Shown here piece by piece: positions 12,956 to 26,095 of a DNA stretch of 64,000 bases (its first letter is position 1; each line of letters begins with the position of its first letter). The translations under genes were made by a program, and so were the position numbers. The notes below the pieces were generated by a model that did no database searches, was not told where the DNA came from, and saw nothing but the letters and a program-made list of their open reading frames with translations. Location: the NCBI GenBank assembly GCA_007922195.1, contig ML681992.1, positions 1,654,613-1,718,612 on the forward strand, in the 5' to 3' direction. Source of the DNA: Podocnemis expansa. Lineage: Eukaryota > Chordata > Testudines > Podocnemididae.

Positions 12956-15900
12956 ATATTTGAGAAGCTGATTTTTCCCTACAATTTTGATGTATATTTT
13001 CTTGATGTTTTTAAATTTACAGAAAAATGTGGAAAAGGTTTTGAGGAAATGTTTTCAATTTGTTCCCTACCTCTGCCTTTTTACTCAAGGGAGTAAAATA
13101 AAAGTCAATAAAATTTGCTTTAGACGTGTTCACACCTTGCTTATATTTGCTTTGCATACATATTTTATAGATGGTTTTATTGGTAGATATGTTCATAAAA
13201 CCAGCTTATTTTAAATTCATGGTCATGTTCCTTTGAACTGGATCCTACAGGTTATGCGTATCCAGCCAAGGAGCAGAAACACAATGAAAACACCTAATGA
13301 GAATGCCTGCCTCTTATTTTTAACCCTATATCTCATACTCCTGTTGTGACTGATTTTTTAGCTGTATGTATCTGAACGCTTACTTATTGTATTTCTTCTG
13401 TAATATATGCAGCAATACAAATCTGTGCTGAAATTCACTATTCTTTTAAGTATACGCTATTACACTAACTTCAATTAAATTACTTCTGCCAACATCAGCA
13501 ATTAATCTACCCTACCATCTGCAAGATCTTCATTACTCCTTCATGTAAATATTCTTTTTCCCATAGTGTGCTGGGAAAACTGAATTGGAAAGGTTAAATG
13601 TGCTATCCAAAACCACAGAGAGAATTAGTGTCAGAGTTCTTTTCTGCTAGTATTGCACAAAGATAACGCATCCTTCTATATTAAAGGTTATGCCCAGAAT
13701 CAGAGTTTCTGTTTTTGTGATGTGTAAGTGGGTGACATTCAGGGAATACTGGCAAGAAGTTTTTCAGGTAATGATTGACATTTTGACAAGTGCGCTATCT
13801 TAACTTTTCTAACTTATGCTATGCTCCCTCTCCTTTCTTGTGAACCTTTGCATACAAAAGCACAACCCATTAGACTTCCCATGAAGCATGATAAAACATA
13901 TAATTTATGTGCAGCATAGTTCACAGTACTGCTATGGTGATTTCTGTTTTATTTAGCACATGGATTTGGTCACATTCTGGATTTTGGCTTAAGGGGAGAG
14001 AGGATGTTAGAGTAATAGCTGAATACAAACCTGGCCATAGATTTTCTATACTCTCTTTCCATTTGAAATCAGGGTGCATCTTTCCCATTGATGTGATTAT
14101 TTTGTTGGCTTCTTGTAGAATCCTAAGTTTGTTTAGAAGCGGGACAAGACCTTTCTTTTAGAATAGATCTGAGCTGGGATACACATATTAGATGATGATT
14201 TTTAAGCAGAATATTTGCTATTTATTATTAAGATGGTAGAGCATGACTTTGACAAGAATAACCTATACATAGGTTCCTGGAAATTATCAGAGTACAAGAG
14301 GAGCCAGGGAAGGAGCAATAGTTATTGTGACCCTCACAGCAGTATGGTTAAACATATTGGTATATCATTTGCAAGTGCAATTGAGCATATGAACAGCTTG
14401 CACCTTCTATCGTTTAGTGAGAGATATATTTTCTCTTCAGACAATCTCGCTTTACTTCAGTACAATAGCTCTGTGATGAAGGTTTAGTGATATCAGGGAA
14501 AACCCTTTAATGCACTGGAAACTTAGGAATCCACTGTGACCAGCTCTGGCAAAAACTGCTGTTTTCGACTTGAATTACTCACAAACCATCTGGCATATAC
14601 TCAATGTGCACCTTCAGTGCCATGCTGTGCTATTTTCTGTATATCTGATGTGTAATTAATTCATTTGGGGTTATGAAATGATATAAGAAATGGGAGAAAA
14701 TAAATCCCTTGCCCATTGCACAAAGAATGCAGACAATACTGTGTAGTAGCTGCTGATCATAGAACTATTCACTTTCTCATAAAGGAATCTGGAATACTTC
14801 CCAGAATAAAACTGCCTTCTCAAACGTGTAACTATAGCTGACAATGCTAAACTTTGAGGAAGGGAGAGACTGGATAGTTATGCTTCCCCCTTGTGACGAC
14901 ACTTTCACAGAAATATGGCTGTCTCAGACTGGTCAGATGGGAATTTAAAAACAAACAAAAACCCTCTAACACCTGAGCTTGAGGTCCTTTTGAGCTTTAT
15001 GACTAATACAAATATCAGGCCAAATTCGCTGCTGGGTAAAAGGAAGAAAGTATATTAATTGTAGTATGATTTTGCCACTTTGTCCCATTGTTTCATTAGT
15101 GGAACATACCCACATTCCAATTACTTTCCTGAAGTATTTTGGAAGTCAGTTCCTATGGGGAACAAACAAACAAACAAACAAACAAACAAACAAACAAACA
15201 CATACATAAATACATAAATAAATGGGGACAAAAACGATAAGTTCCTTGCCCTGCTTACTGCTGTTTTCTATGATATCTTCTTTCCCTGTTTTTTTATTTT
15301 ATTTTATTTTGTCAAATTAACCAAAAAAGAAAATGGATAGGCATGTTTCTGTTTTCTTCCTTCAAATTTTAATGAACAAATGAAGCTGCTTTGAGCCTCA
15401 GAGCGATTATAGTAAAAATAACTGTGATTGTTGTCAAATTTATAAGTTGATAGCTCTCTGTTACCTACCGGGTATGTTGTATTATTTAGACAAAACTTGT
15501 GTTACTATTGTTACAATTTTTATTATTAATACCTGTGTGTATATAGTGTCTCTTGCCATGGCAACTGGGTGGAATTGTGGGGTTAAAATGAAAATAATTA
15601 AAATTAAGCAAATATACTGATCAAGTACACTGTGGGCCCTTAAATTATAAAGAACACAGCTGGAGAAAAATCTGTCTGTAAGCTAAATACCTGAAGATTT
15701 TGAAATCCAGTTAGTAGAAAGTCTTCATTAAGAGATACATTTTGCAATATGTTCTCTATGAGGCCCTATTCTAGCTGAGAAATAGGTACAAGAAAAAAAA
15801 AATCAGAAATTAGAGCTTTCTCCTGAGAATTTCATATCATTCTATTCTCAGTTATGTTATCTTTGGGACAAACAGTAAACTTTCTAAGTCAGTTCAGATG

Positions 15901-16371
15901 GGTGAAGTGAACCTGAAGGACTACATGCCAAGCATTGTTTTTATATTCCTCCCTAGTCATCTGATTAGCCTTCGATTTCTTATAAGTCACTTGGTGTTCC
16001 AGGTAAGCACAGAATAACAGAGTGGATGGGAAGGACTGTGTGGGAAAGACCACACTACTGATTCATGTGCTGTGCTGATTATGGGCATAAAAATAAAATT
16101 TTAATTTCCAGCCCTCCTGGTGCACCAGCTCTCAGGGGTACATTTATTTTAATTTATATTTTTCAAAAAGTAAGCCTATGTGTGCAGTTACAGCTGGGGA
16201 GGAAAATTACATATTAATTCCTTATGTCCTGTTCCAAAGCGCTCTGAAATCAATGGAAAGATTCCAGTTGATTTCAGTGGATTTTGGAAAAACTTGTAAA
16301 GAATTAGCATTTCATTCATCTTTTGCTTCTTTGGTGGTGCTAATTATTGCTATAACAATTTAGTGCAACCC
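12956..16371. other. Unannotated AT-rich DNA with one microsatellite
   Basis: No gene or transposable element recognised, apart from the CAAA tract listed separately. Confidence 0.5.
15161..15201. repeat. (CAAA)n microsatellite
   Basis: About ten uninterrupted AACA/CAAA units, followed by degenerate CATA and AATA units to about 15222. Confidence 0.95.
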
Positions 16372-16374
16372 AAA

Positions 16375-16795
16375 GGGCACGTCTACATGGCTCTTTTATT
16401 TCAAAATAACACTCGTTATTTCAAAATAAAAAATATTAGGTCTACATGATGTTTCCTTATTTCGAAAGGATGGACCTTGTCCTTTCAAAATAAGGATCGT
16501 CATGTTGAAAAAGTAAAACCTGCCCCCCGCTCAAAACGGCTGTTATTTTGAAAGGGATATTTTGAAATAACGCCATTAGACGTGTTGTTCCGAAACACCG
16601 TTGTTTTGAAACAACTGTTTGAAACAGAGGTCCAATTGGCGTTATTTCGAAACATCCCTTTCAAAATAACGGCCATTGCGATTCTGCGGTTTTCCTTATT
16701 TTGAAACGGACCCTTTCGAAATAAGGGTTATATTTCGAAATAAGCCCTTTCGAAAGGACTGATTTCAAAATAAAACTGTGCGTGTAGACATGCCC
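16375..16795. mobile_element. MITE, TTTCGAAA family, 421 bp, AAA target duplication
   Basis: The left end is GGGCACGTCTACATGGC and the right end is GTGCGTGTAGACATGCCC, an inverted pair. AAA at 16372-16374 and AAA at 16796-16798 give a 3-bp target duplication. The interior consists of palindromes TTATTTCGAAA, TTTCGAAATAA and relatives, some already decayed to TTTCAAAATAA. There is no coding capacity and no GC-rich core, so this is the compact form of the family. Confidence 0.8.
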
Positions 16796-19077
16796 AAAGA
16801 GGCCTCTTTTCTTCTGGAAGGACAAATCATATTTAACTCTTGACCCACAGTTATTTCCATAGCAGAAAGGTTATGTTATTCAACAATCCATAAGTAAACC
16901 CAGCTAAATAATAGAAACATATATTCACAAATGAATATTTGATGTAAAATTTTCAAAAATGTATGATGTATATTAGGAACAGTAAATTATAGTGCCCACT
17001 CTAGCCAAAGTAATTTGGTGGTAGTGGTCAGATATGGCAGCCCAAATTCTGTTCATTTAAAAATATTAACCTTGGAAAAGCACCCTCAACTTGATGTTAT
17101 TCATATATGTGAAAATAAAATTGGGTTAGTTTGCACCACTAAGTAAAGCAGTAGAACTGTGCTGGCTTCAGGCAAGTGCAGAGAACAGGAAGTTTGCCCT
17201 AAGGATATGCACTAATTTAAGCTTACCTCCTGTGGCCAGTGGTTCACTCCTTCTTAAAGCAAATCTATGAAAAGCTACCAGGGAAACAAACTTTTTGGAT
17301 TAAGGTCAGCATTTGCTCCTCCATTTGTGGAACAATAATATCTGTAGCACAAATAGCAACATATAACAACAAAATAGGCAGATGAAGAACCAGAGTTTCT
17401 ACTTCCAGAACAAATTGTTCCTGAATTTCAATATCCTCAGTGACACATTTGCAAGCTAGAGTATGAGGTTTACATTGAAGATAGGGGGTTGATACTGTAT
17501 ACCTATTTATGATGACTACCAAGTTCATGACAACATGAAGAATAATTAAAAAGCTCATGACATTTTTATAAGAATATATCTGTCAATATAGTTCAATGAA
17601 ATTCCAGTTCAGGTAGTTAACATTCTAAATTTTCGTTGAAGCATCAGTTGCATGTGACACCACTCCAGAGGTTGAGTTCTATCCTAGATGAGACTGAATT
17701 TTATTTTTCCCAGTACACAGTCTAACCTCTAACTTAGTACATGAAGTTGAAGGATAACATTCAACTATTTAACTGATTATATACTTCAGGAGATAGGGCT
17801 CCAGAACTGAATTAGTATTCTGATATTGTAGAACAAAAAACATCACATTTAAATCAGTTAACTGTAACTTCTTCCAGCCATCAATCACACTTAAAAAACA
17901 AGTAGCAACAACAACAAACCCACCAAACCCAGAAGACCAAGTCTTACTTTCTTCAAGGTAAAGGGGAAAAAAAAATCTTCAATCTGACAATTCATCTTTG
18001 ACTAGGATGGAGACAATAAGACTATTCTCTCTCTCCATCCCCACAATAGGTGGGTTTTTTTTTGACCAATTATGCCAATACAGTTTTAGAGACTTCCCTA
18101 GGCATTTTTATTATTGTGTATTTGTGCATTAACAGTTTATTTAAGTTGAAAAAACAAGGGGTTATTTTATTTTTATTTTGCCTTTTTTACTCTATATTTA
18201 ATTTAAGATTTTTGTTATAAAGGAATGGATCTCTTAATAATATAACCTACCAGCCATATCAATCAAAGTGCTTGAAAGTGAGGTCTGGCATGCTCATAAA
18301 ATGTACAATGAAATGATCAGGTTAATTTGAAGTTCCTGATGGATTACACTCCCCCCCCCATTTTGAAGAGGGATTGTTTCTAGTTAGCTAGAGAATTCTA
18401 TGACTTGGAGCTGCTAACAAGAAAGTAATCTTCTCCTGAGAAGCAACTGAAGTCTGAAAGAGGAGTCTATAAGTAGTTGGGAAAGCATTTGTAAAACCTA
18501 TGTAAGACCTACTGTCCCAGGTTCTTGAACCGGAAAGCCATTAACACAGAAAAAGACAAAGGCAGCAACAGAAGGAGCTAGATTATAAATCATTAAGAAA
18601 GAAGTGGATGGACATGATTCCAAAATGTATCATATCAATGCTAGTAAGTAACTATGGATAGAATATTTCTGTGCTGAAGAACCTGTGGATTGACAGTAAA
18701 AACAAGATGCATGAGGAGCTTGCCTATTACAAAATGGCCTGTTGTCATCTACAACTGTCTTCTCAGTGTAGTCAACATCCTCTGGAAATATTCCATTAGA
18801 AAAATAAGACAGAGAAAACAGTGCAAGGGTCTTTCTTGATGATCTGAAATCCTTGCCTAACAAACTGGATTTTAACAAAGGAATAATGTATTTCCTTTTG
18901 ATGTTTGAAATGTGTTACCAAAGCTGACTGCAGATTTAATTATTTCATATTTACTTTTTATTTTAGTACAAATGCCTGTGATGCCTAAGTGATGATGAGA
19001 TGTTTTTGGAAATTTAAATTGAATGGACATCACCAACATATTCATAATTTTCCCTTCTTTGAAGTCATGTTACATGA

Positions 19078-19117
19078 TAAATAGATAGATAGATTAGATA
19101 GATAGATTAGATAGATT
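19078..19117. repeat. (GATA)n microsatellite, interrupted
   Basis: GATA units interrupted twice by GATTAGATA, about 40 bp in total. Confidence 0.9.
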
Positions 19118-20178
19118 TCTTTGTAGTTGGATTATTCATAGCTGCCCATCCTCCTCTCCTTGAAAGTTATTTGTGGAATAATCCTATCTATGGCTTGTAA
19201 ATTTGTTTGCTTTCATTTAAAAAAATACACAATGGGGTTTTAATTAAACAAAGATTTTCATGAGAAGTGTTTGCTCAAAAAATGTCATTTTTTCTGAGAA
19301 GGAAAACACTCATTTTTTTCTGTTTTTGACAATTTTCAGAACTAAAATCCCAAAACATTTGATTTTAGAATATATGCTTTTTCATTCAAATGTGAAAATT
19401 TTCTGTGGGAAGGGAAAAAATCCCTTTATTTTCCAACTAGCTCTAATATTGCCTACAAAGTTGGAGGAACAAAGAAATTCCAATCTGAAATTTCATTAGT
19501 CTCCAAACACAGGAAGTTATTGATAGTCTCAATTCCCATCTACCCCTTCAGTGGGTTCCCCGCTGTACATGCTGGTGCTGACCATTCTTTCCTGGTTTTC
19601 TTTATGTCACCCAGCTGTATTTGACCAAATTCCTCCTGTTTTTCTCCATACTGCCTTAATAGCAGACTTTTGCTGGTGTAAATAATACCCAAATATTTTT
19701 TTTTTTCTGCTTCCCTGTAAGTACATTGAGAAACCTCTGTGAAACACAAGGGCACTTGAAAACAGGTGTGCTGGAACAATTTTCACAATAGGGATACTGA
19801 GAGACATCAAACTAAACTGTAAACCCTGGTTATAGGGCAAATCACTTCAAGCCTGTGAGTGTAATAGCACCCCTAGTTCTAGCACCTCTGCTTCAGAAGG
19901 GCCATCTTGCCCATGGGAGGCAAAGTCATGGTTAACTAGGTATGAGTCATACATTTACCTGATCATCTGCACCTGAAGTAATCAATGGGCCATGAATCTA
20001 ACATTACGTTGATGATCAGTGAAAAATCCTATGTGTAAATAAGCAATTTATTCATTGATTGGAATGGGGAAAAAACACTCTCTATCAAAACTCTTTTTCA
20101 ATGGAAAACTGGATTTTCAATTAGTTGTCTCAATTTTCACTTAGATGCATTTTTTAATTAAAATGATTATTTTCTGTT

Positions 20179-20210
20179 TCTCTCTCTCTCTCTCTCTCAC
20201 CCCCCCCCCC
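20179..20210. repeat. (TC)n tract followed by poly-C
   Basis: About ten TC units run directly into a C homopolymer of about eleven bases. Length in the assembly may be unreliable. Confidence 0.9.
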
Positions 20211-21939
20211 ACTGAACAGTTGAAAACACTTGAAACCTGAACATATTTCATCCCAAACCAAATATTTTTGGAAGAAAATTGAAGCATCATGATTCTTAAA
20301 TCAGCCTCAGCTATGTGATTTTCACAATACAGCTCGCCTGCCCATTGTGGCACCTCCCTTCTGTGATCACCATGACAGAAAATCTTTGTTACATACGGGG
20401 AGCTGTAGTGTAACCAGAGAGCCCAACCTAGACAGGGGAATGGAAGCATTAGGCTACAATTCTCATGAGGTGCTGCACTTCAGAACTGAAACATTTTGGG
20501 TTTCACATTAAATATTCCAAGTTTCAATTTTTTTATAAAAACCTCAAATATTTGCTCAGAAAACTTCAGTGAAAATTATTTTTCCCCATGGCTATGAATA
20601 TTCTGCTGAAATATTCTAAACCATTCTGTTTATCAATATGTGTCAACTTCTGATCCATCTGATATATAGCCAACCACTAATGAAATATTTGATGGGTGCC
20701 CACATCCAATCCAGGCTGTTAGTTCACACCTATCCCTTCATCACATATAAGTTCTGTGCACAGCAAACTGCACCTGCTGAACATTTTTTGGACACTTCTC
20801 TTTCTTCATTACATTGCAGAATAAGTGGTAATTCAGTTAAATGCAAATGTGGAAGATTTAAAACAACGTATGATATATATGCATTGTTCACATATAAGCC
20901 TAATTCCAAAACTGCAAGCAGTACCTATAATTGTCTCCTGCATGACTGAATTCATAGTTCATAGAAGATTGCCTATTCAATAAATTGTTGGTTTTTAAAT
21001 TATTCTGGATCTAGTATTTTGTGGATCTCTTACAAGTGATTTCTTGCATTTTGAGAGTATAGTCTACATATGTTTTGTGTCAGCCTCTGTACGTGCAGCG
21101 ATTGTTAGTTCATTTTATGTGCATATTGGCATAATTAATGTCTTACTTCAGTTTTTTTTCTTTATTTGTCTCACCAACACTTATGGTTTGACCTCATTTA
21201 TTTTTGCCAGTGTGTATGAAACTCAGTTAAGACTATATTAAGTGCCAAGTACTCAGAACCTTAAAACAGAAAAAGTAGGAATATAGCATATGGTAAAACC
21301 GACATTTAATGACACAACCATTCCCTATAATTCTTTTGCTGAAATAAGATTTATATCTGTTTTGATTGTTCTTTTCTTTCCTGATTACTATTCACAAACC
21401 AGTTTCTTTTCAAAAGGTCTGCGACTTTTAGTTCTACTTCTAATTTTAAAAAAGGCTGGCAGGAGTACTTTTCCTTTGATCAGTGAGACGATGATTAAAA
21501 AGAGAATTATTTAAGGGATTATGGCAGATAGCCCTGTTATGGCTACAAATCTGTATATCCCTAGCAGTCAAAATTCTCTCTTGATTTTCTTCCCTTCTTA
21601 CCTAATGGCAGATGTTTCCAAGAGCTGTAACAGCTGAAGAAGATTTTTGTTATTCTCTTAAATGAAGTAGAAATATGTATTTGGATCTTTGTTAGTAAAA
21701 TAACAATTAGAAAGTAAAGTGAGCAAAGTGTATTCCAAAGATTTGGTTCTCAATGATCCATACGAAGAGTTACACCAAAACAGACAATACAATACCTTTT
21801 ATATTTTAGTTCCACTACATTTGAACCATGATTTTGTTTTTTTATTATTTATTTATGAGGCTACACTGTAGCATGTAACCATCTGGTCCTGGAAATCCAG
21901 CTTTGCCTGATAATTTCCTGGTATCTATGTCTCTGGATG

Positions 21940-22665
21940 GTATACTGAATTATAGGAGATCTGAAGTATGGAGATTTAACAACTCTCTAATTAAAGCTGC
22001 AGCATTTGTGCAACAGATGAAGACTATTTCAGAATAAATTAATATCAATAAAAACCAAGAAACTAGCCTGGGTGTTTTGTGGGAAGCTGCCAAAGCAGTC
22101 ATGAGGGGTAGAATAATTTGCTTAGCTGAAGCAGCAGCACAGAAAGAATATCTTGAGTACCAGTGTAAATTAGAAAAGAAAGTTAATGAGATGAAAAAAG
22201 CAACATAAAAAGCAGGTACCCTAGGACCCTCCAACTTTTGATTAAACAGAGGGAAACTAAATGCTTTGTGGTGAATAACACAGACAATGTGTTAAAGCCT
22301 AATGAACAAATGTACTATGAAAAGGGGAATAAATCTGACAAATTATTTGCATATGATTGGAATGAGAGGAGAAAGGAAACTTTTTCCAGTTATTGGCACA
22401 AGAGACATTGCAAGAGCTCTGAGTTTAAGAAATATAATGAGATTTTTGCATGTTTTTATAAAACAAATTTATCCTAGCTAAATGTGGGTCACAAAGAGAT
22501 AGTCCCCTTCTTATCTGAAATTCAATTGCCATGGATTAAGAAAAGGAATAAGATGAAGTCGGTTTCTTCTGAGATCATGGGAAGTACAATAAGCCATTAA
22601 AGACCCTTCTATCATGAAAAACAAGAGGACCAGATGGATTCACAGTTATTAAAAAGTGTCTTTGT
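21940..22665 (+). mobile_element. LINE-1-like ORF2 relic (linker to start of reverse transcriptase)
   Basis: Translated in pieces, the + strand gives a segment LWEAAKAVMRGRIICLAEAA near 22074-22140, which resembles the LWE..KA.LRG.II segment between endonuclease and reverse transcriptase in L1/Tx1-clade ORF2. Next comes QMYYEKGNKSDKLFA near 22299-22350, resembling the YYE.G.K..K.LA segment. Near 22626 comes RGPDGFTVIKK, matching the GPDGF motif at the start of the reverse-transcriptase domain. The order and spacing are right for one element with frameshifts and stops. No YxDD box or poly-A end is found downstream, so the copy is truncated. The clade (L1 or Tx1) is not resolved. Confidence 0.65.
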
Positions 22666-24398
22666 TTCTGTTCTCATGACTGAGGGATCTTTCAGTCAGG
22701 GAGTCTTTCACCTCTTACACAAATAGAAGTAAAAAAAATGTAATAAAAAAAGGAAAGGCAAAATGTGTATCAAATATTATTTAATATAGGCAAGGAAATT
22801 ATCACATAGAAAAATGATGGACCTTTTCCCTCTGATGTAGCCTACCATTCAATGAAAGATACATTTCTTTCTTGAATTCAAAGTTCTACAGACCTTAGGG
22901 TGTCTTAGCATTGTGCTTATTATTTTGGCAATATAATTAAGAAGAACTTGTGAACTTCAGTGTGATGCAAGGTGCTGTTTACTAAAGTACTTATTTAATA
23001 TTTCAGTTGAATTGTGCTGCAGTTTTTCCATGACTTCAAGGAGACTGAGAATATATAGAAGAAAACAGAAAAAGGGGGAAAGACAGAGACAGGAAGAGTT
23101 AAAAGGGAAATAAATCACGTATGGAGCTATTAATCATACAGAGAGATTCAGATTAAAAGGTTAGATCAAAACATACTTTAAAGAAGAAGGCTTTATATTG
23201 TAGATTTAATTGAAAGGAGGGAAAAAAAAGACTGTCACAAGCACAGAAGATGGCGCATAAAAGGAACTTCCAACATTCTGGGATCTGTCATGCCTCAGGG
23301 AATGGCTGCAAAGTTAAGTAGAAAGTTATACTTCCAGAAATTGTGATTGTCTACTCAATCACTTTGCTTTAAAGTATGCACAAATGTGCACTCTATTTAA
23401 CGTAGTTGTAGAAAATATGCTGTGTGAAGAAAGTAATAGTTCATACATTTACTTGAAGGTGTATGTCACTTCCATATCTCCATTAGAATGTATCTTAGAT
23501 CATTCAGATTTAGGACAGCACAGATTTTACGCTGTCTGAGGGTTACTTTAATATATGTAAAGTAATATAAGTATTTTAGTAAGGTGTGTGTAAAAGTGGT
23601 GTACCTATGCATGGTGAGACAAAGGGAACTGGGAGACAAAGGGTTTTCCAGAGAAGAAAGGAAAGGAAGTAGATTTCTTTTTGCCTTCTCCTATAATTAA
23701 TATGCAGGCATTCTAGAAGAAAGAACTCTCAGTCTGAGGAAAATGCATTTGGCCAACACCTTGCTCGTTTTTCCTTTGTCTGCATCAGTAGGGTCTTAGC
23801 TAGACAGGCATACTAATCCTAAAGTATTCCTCCCAGGCTTTGGTTTGACTTTCTGAGAATGAGGTCTGGCTATTCTCACCAATAAATATACAAAAGGAAT
23901 TGGACCTTTTAATATGTAAACTAAATTATAACTTAGTTTGACTCACAGACATTTGGTGGAATAAAACTCATGACTAATATATGGATATAGAGGGAACTTG
24001 CTTGTTCAGGAAGGGCAAGAAAGGATAAAAGGGAGGAGGTGTTACTTTATAGATTTAATGATTTTAAGGAAAGTTGTGTGAGAACAGTAGAATAAGGTCA
24101 ATGGACTTCAAAAAGCAGAATTAGAAAACTCAGACAACTGGTAAGTAACGTTTTATGGGAAGAAAATGTAGGAGATACAGAAGTTCCAGAGAGCTCACAG
24201 TTTCTGGAGCAGACAGTATTAAAAGCAACTGCAAACTGTTCCAAAAATAAAGAAATAAAGATAAGAAGAAGGTCAATATAGCTAAACCATGACAGGAGTT
24301 CTTTAAATGGCCTGAAAATTAGGAAAAAAAATCTACTAAAGCTGGAAACATGGACAAATTGCTTAGGAATACAAACAAACAAACAAAAAAAGCATGAC
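22666..24398. other. Unannotated AT-rich DNA
   Basis: About 1.7 kb without recognisable gene or repeat. The minus-strand frame at 24098-24382 has no motif I recognise. Confidence 0.5.
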
Positions 24399-24410
24399 TA
24401 TATATAGGGA
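24399..24410. repeat. Left 12-bp target-site duplication of PLE
   Basis: TATATATAGGGA occurs here and again at 25776-25787, exactly flanking the Penelope-like element. This defines its insertion boundaries. Confidence 0.85.
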
Positions 24411-24849
24411 AAAAAACAACAAGCAGTTCTGTGGCACTTTAAGACTAACAGATTTATTTTTTGCATGAGCTTTCATGGGAGAAGATCCCACTTCCTCAGA
24501 TGCTTCGAAGATGGGTGAACTTACAGAAAGGAATGAAACTAAATGCAAGGGGGTGTAAAACATAGGATCAGGTCATAAAGTAACAGCAAATCAGAGCAGT
24601 TTACAGGCTTAAAGAATGGGAAGCCTGAAGTCAAATTACCCTTTGTAATGTGAAAAGAACCCATAATCTCGACTGAGTCCTGCTTTCACAGAATTTAGCT
24701 TGCATATTAATTCGAGTTCAGCTGTTTCTCTTTGGAGTCTTGATGTCCCAGGTACATCTCTAACAACAGTCGTTAACAAATCCATCATCGAGTGATTAGG
24801 AAGATGGAAGTGCTCAGCAACTGGTTTCTTTGTTCTGTGATTTCTGATA

Positions 24850-25010
24850 TCAGCTCTGTGCTCATTCAGTCTCTTACGGAGCGATCGTCCTGTTTGTCCA
24901 ATATATTAGGTGTTGGGGCATTTCTCGCACATGATGGCATAGACCACATTAGTAGATGAGTAGGTAAATGAGCCTTTGATGGAGTAGCAGGCTTGATTAG
25001 GACCTATGAT
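24850..25010 (-). pseudogene. GIY-YIG endonuclease domain of the PLE, broken
   Basis: The minus strand encodes VVYAIMCEKCPNT, a stop codon (24906-24908), then YIGQTGRSLRKRLNEHR. The VVY..MC..C and YIGQT.RSL..R..EH segments fit the GIY-YIG nuclease core with the arginine- and histidine-bearing helix used by PLEs for target cleavage. The in-frame stop lies between the two tyrosine motifs. The rest of the domain continues to about 24660 with the segment PVAEHFHLPNHS. Confidence 0.8.
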
Positions 25011-25447
25011 GGTGTCTGTTGTGTAGATATGTGGGCAGACTTGGCAGCGTGGTTTTTTGCAAGGGTGTGTGCCTGCTTCAGTGTTTCTGTTGTTAGATCT
25101 GTAGTTGCTGGTGAGTATCTGTTTAAGATTAAGGGGCTGCCTATAAGCAAGGAGTGGTCTGTCTCCTAATGCTTGAGAGAGAGAGGGATCATCTTTTAGA
25201 ATAGGCTGTAGGTCCTTAATGATCTTTTGCAGAGGTCTGACTTGAGGATTGTATGTGGTGACTAGTGGTGTTCTGTTGCTTTCTTTCTTGGGTCTCTCCT
25301 GTAGTAGATGACTCCGGGGAACCCGTCTAGCTCTGTCAATTTATTTTCTTACTTCCCCAGGTGGGTACTGTAGTTTCAAGAATGCTTGATAGAGATCCTC
25401 AAGATGTCTGTCTCTGTCTGAGGGATCAGAGCAGATGCGGTTATATC

Positions 25448-25762
25448 TTAGGGCTTGGCTGTAGACAATGGATCGTGTGGTGTGTTTAGGATGGAAGCTT
25501 GAAGGATGTAGGTAACTATACCGATCAGTAGGTTTTCGGTATAGGGTGGTGGTGATATGTCTATCCCTGATTTGTACTGTAGTGTCAAGAAAGTGAATCT
25601 CCTGTGTGGAGTGTTCCAGTGGAAATTATTGAAATCTCTGTGAAAATCTTCAAGAGCATCCCTGCCGTGTGTCCAGATGATAAAGATGTCATCGATGTAG
25701 TGCAGGTAAAGAAGAGGTGTCTTGGGATGAGACTTGAGGAAACGTTGTTCTAAGTCACCCAT
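25448..25762 (-). pseudogene. PLE reverse transcriptase fragment (YIDD box)
   Basis: This 104-residue frame begins with an internal methionine in MGDLEQRFLKS, and the same frame continues upstream as YANIF before truncation. Residues 22-25 are YIDD, the metal-binding catalytic box of motif C, followed by IFIIWTHG as is usual in PLEs. Downstream residues, including HRRFTFLTLQYKSGIDIS, fit the conserved segment after motif C. The fingers and motifs A and B are missing. It is a retroelement fragment, not a host gene. Confidence 0.85.
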
Positions 25763-25775
25763 AAAGATGTTGGCA

Positions 25776-25787
25776 TATATATAGGGA
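25776..25787. repeat. Right 12-bp target-site duplication of PLE
   Basis: The second copy of TATATATAGGGA, identical to 24399-24410. Confidence 0.85.
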
Positions 25788-26095
25788 CAAAATCTAAAAC
25801 GTTAAGTCACAAAAAAGTTTACACCTAGCAACAGAAACAAAGGGAACACAAACAAGTCCCCCCAAAGTAATTTAGGAGCAAGAGAAAGATGAAGAAAAGT
25901 GTAGGCCCTCTACTTTGCAGGGAAGACTAGTTAATAATGAATCACATCAAGGTAAGGTGTTTAATGCTTTTTTAGATAATTCTTCACCAAATAAGTAAAT
26001 GGTGACTAGATACGTAACACAATTCATGTTAATAACAAGGCAGAAGAAAGAAATACAAAGCAAGAAAAGAACAGATTAAAGAATATTTAGATACG
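25788..26095. other. Unannotated spacer
   Basis: About 300 bp of A-rich sequence between the PLE and the CR1 copy. Nothing is recognised. Confidence 0.5.

Larger units (their letters stand above)
16799..21939. other. Unannotated AT-rich DNA
   Basis: Roughly 5.1 kb with no recognised gene or dispersed repeat, only simple repeats at 19078 and 20179. Conserved non-coding elements could be present but cannot be judged from one sequence. Confidence 0.5.
24411..25775 (-). mobile_element. Penelope-like element, 5'-truncated, RT and GIY-YIG remnants
   Basis: Reading the minus strand, the copy starts inside the reverse transcriptase. The frame at 25448-25762 holds the catalytic box YIDDIFIIWTHG (YIDD at 25688-25699) and continues into palm/thumb-like sequence. 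Further along are a cysteine-containing linker and a GIY-YIG endonuclease region: NVVYAIMCEKCPNT, an in-frame TAA at 24906-24908, then YIGQTGRSLRKRLNEHR. The 3' UTR follows, with CTGAGGAAGTGGGATCTTC, CATGAAAGCTCATGC and TTAGTCTTAAAGTGCCAC. RT followed by GIY-YIG is the defining PLE order. The 12-bp duplication (24399-24410, 25776-25787) shows it inserted in this 5'-truncated form. Frame breaks and the stop make it non-functional. Confidence 0.9.

Noticed and set aside
15161..15201. CRISPR-like direct repeats
   Set aside because: It is a simple CAAA microsatellite. No spaced repeat array of the CRISPR type exists in the window, and the sequence is vertebrate.
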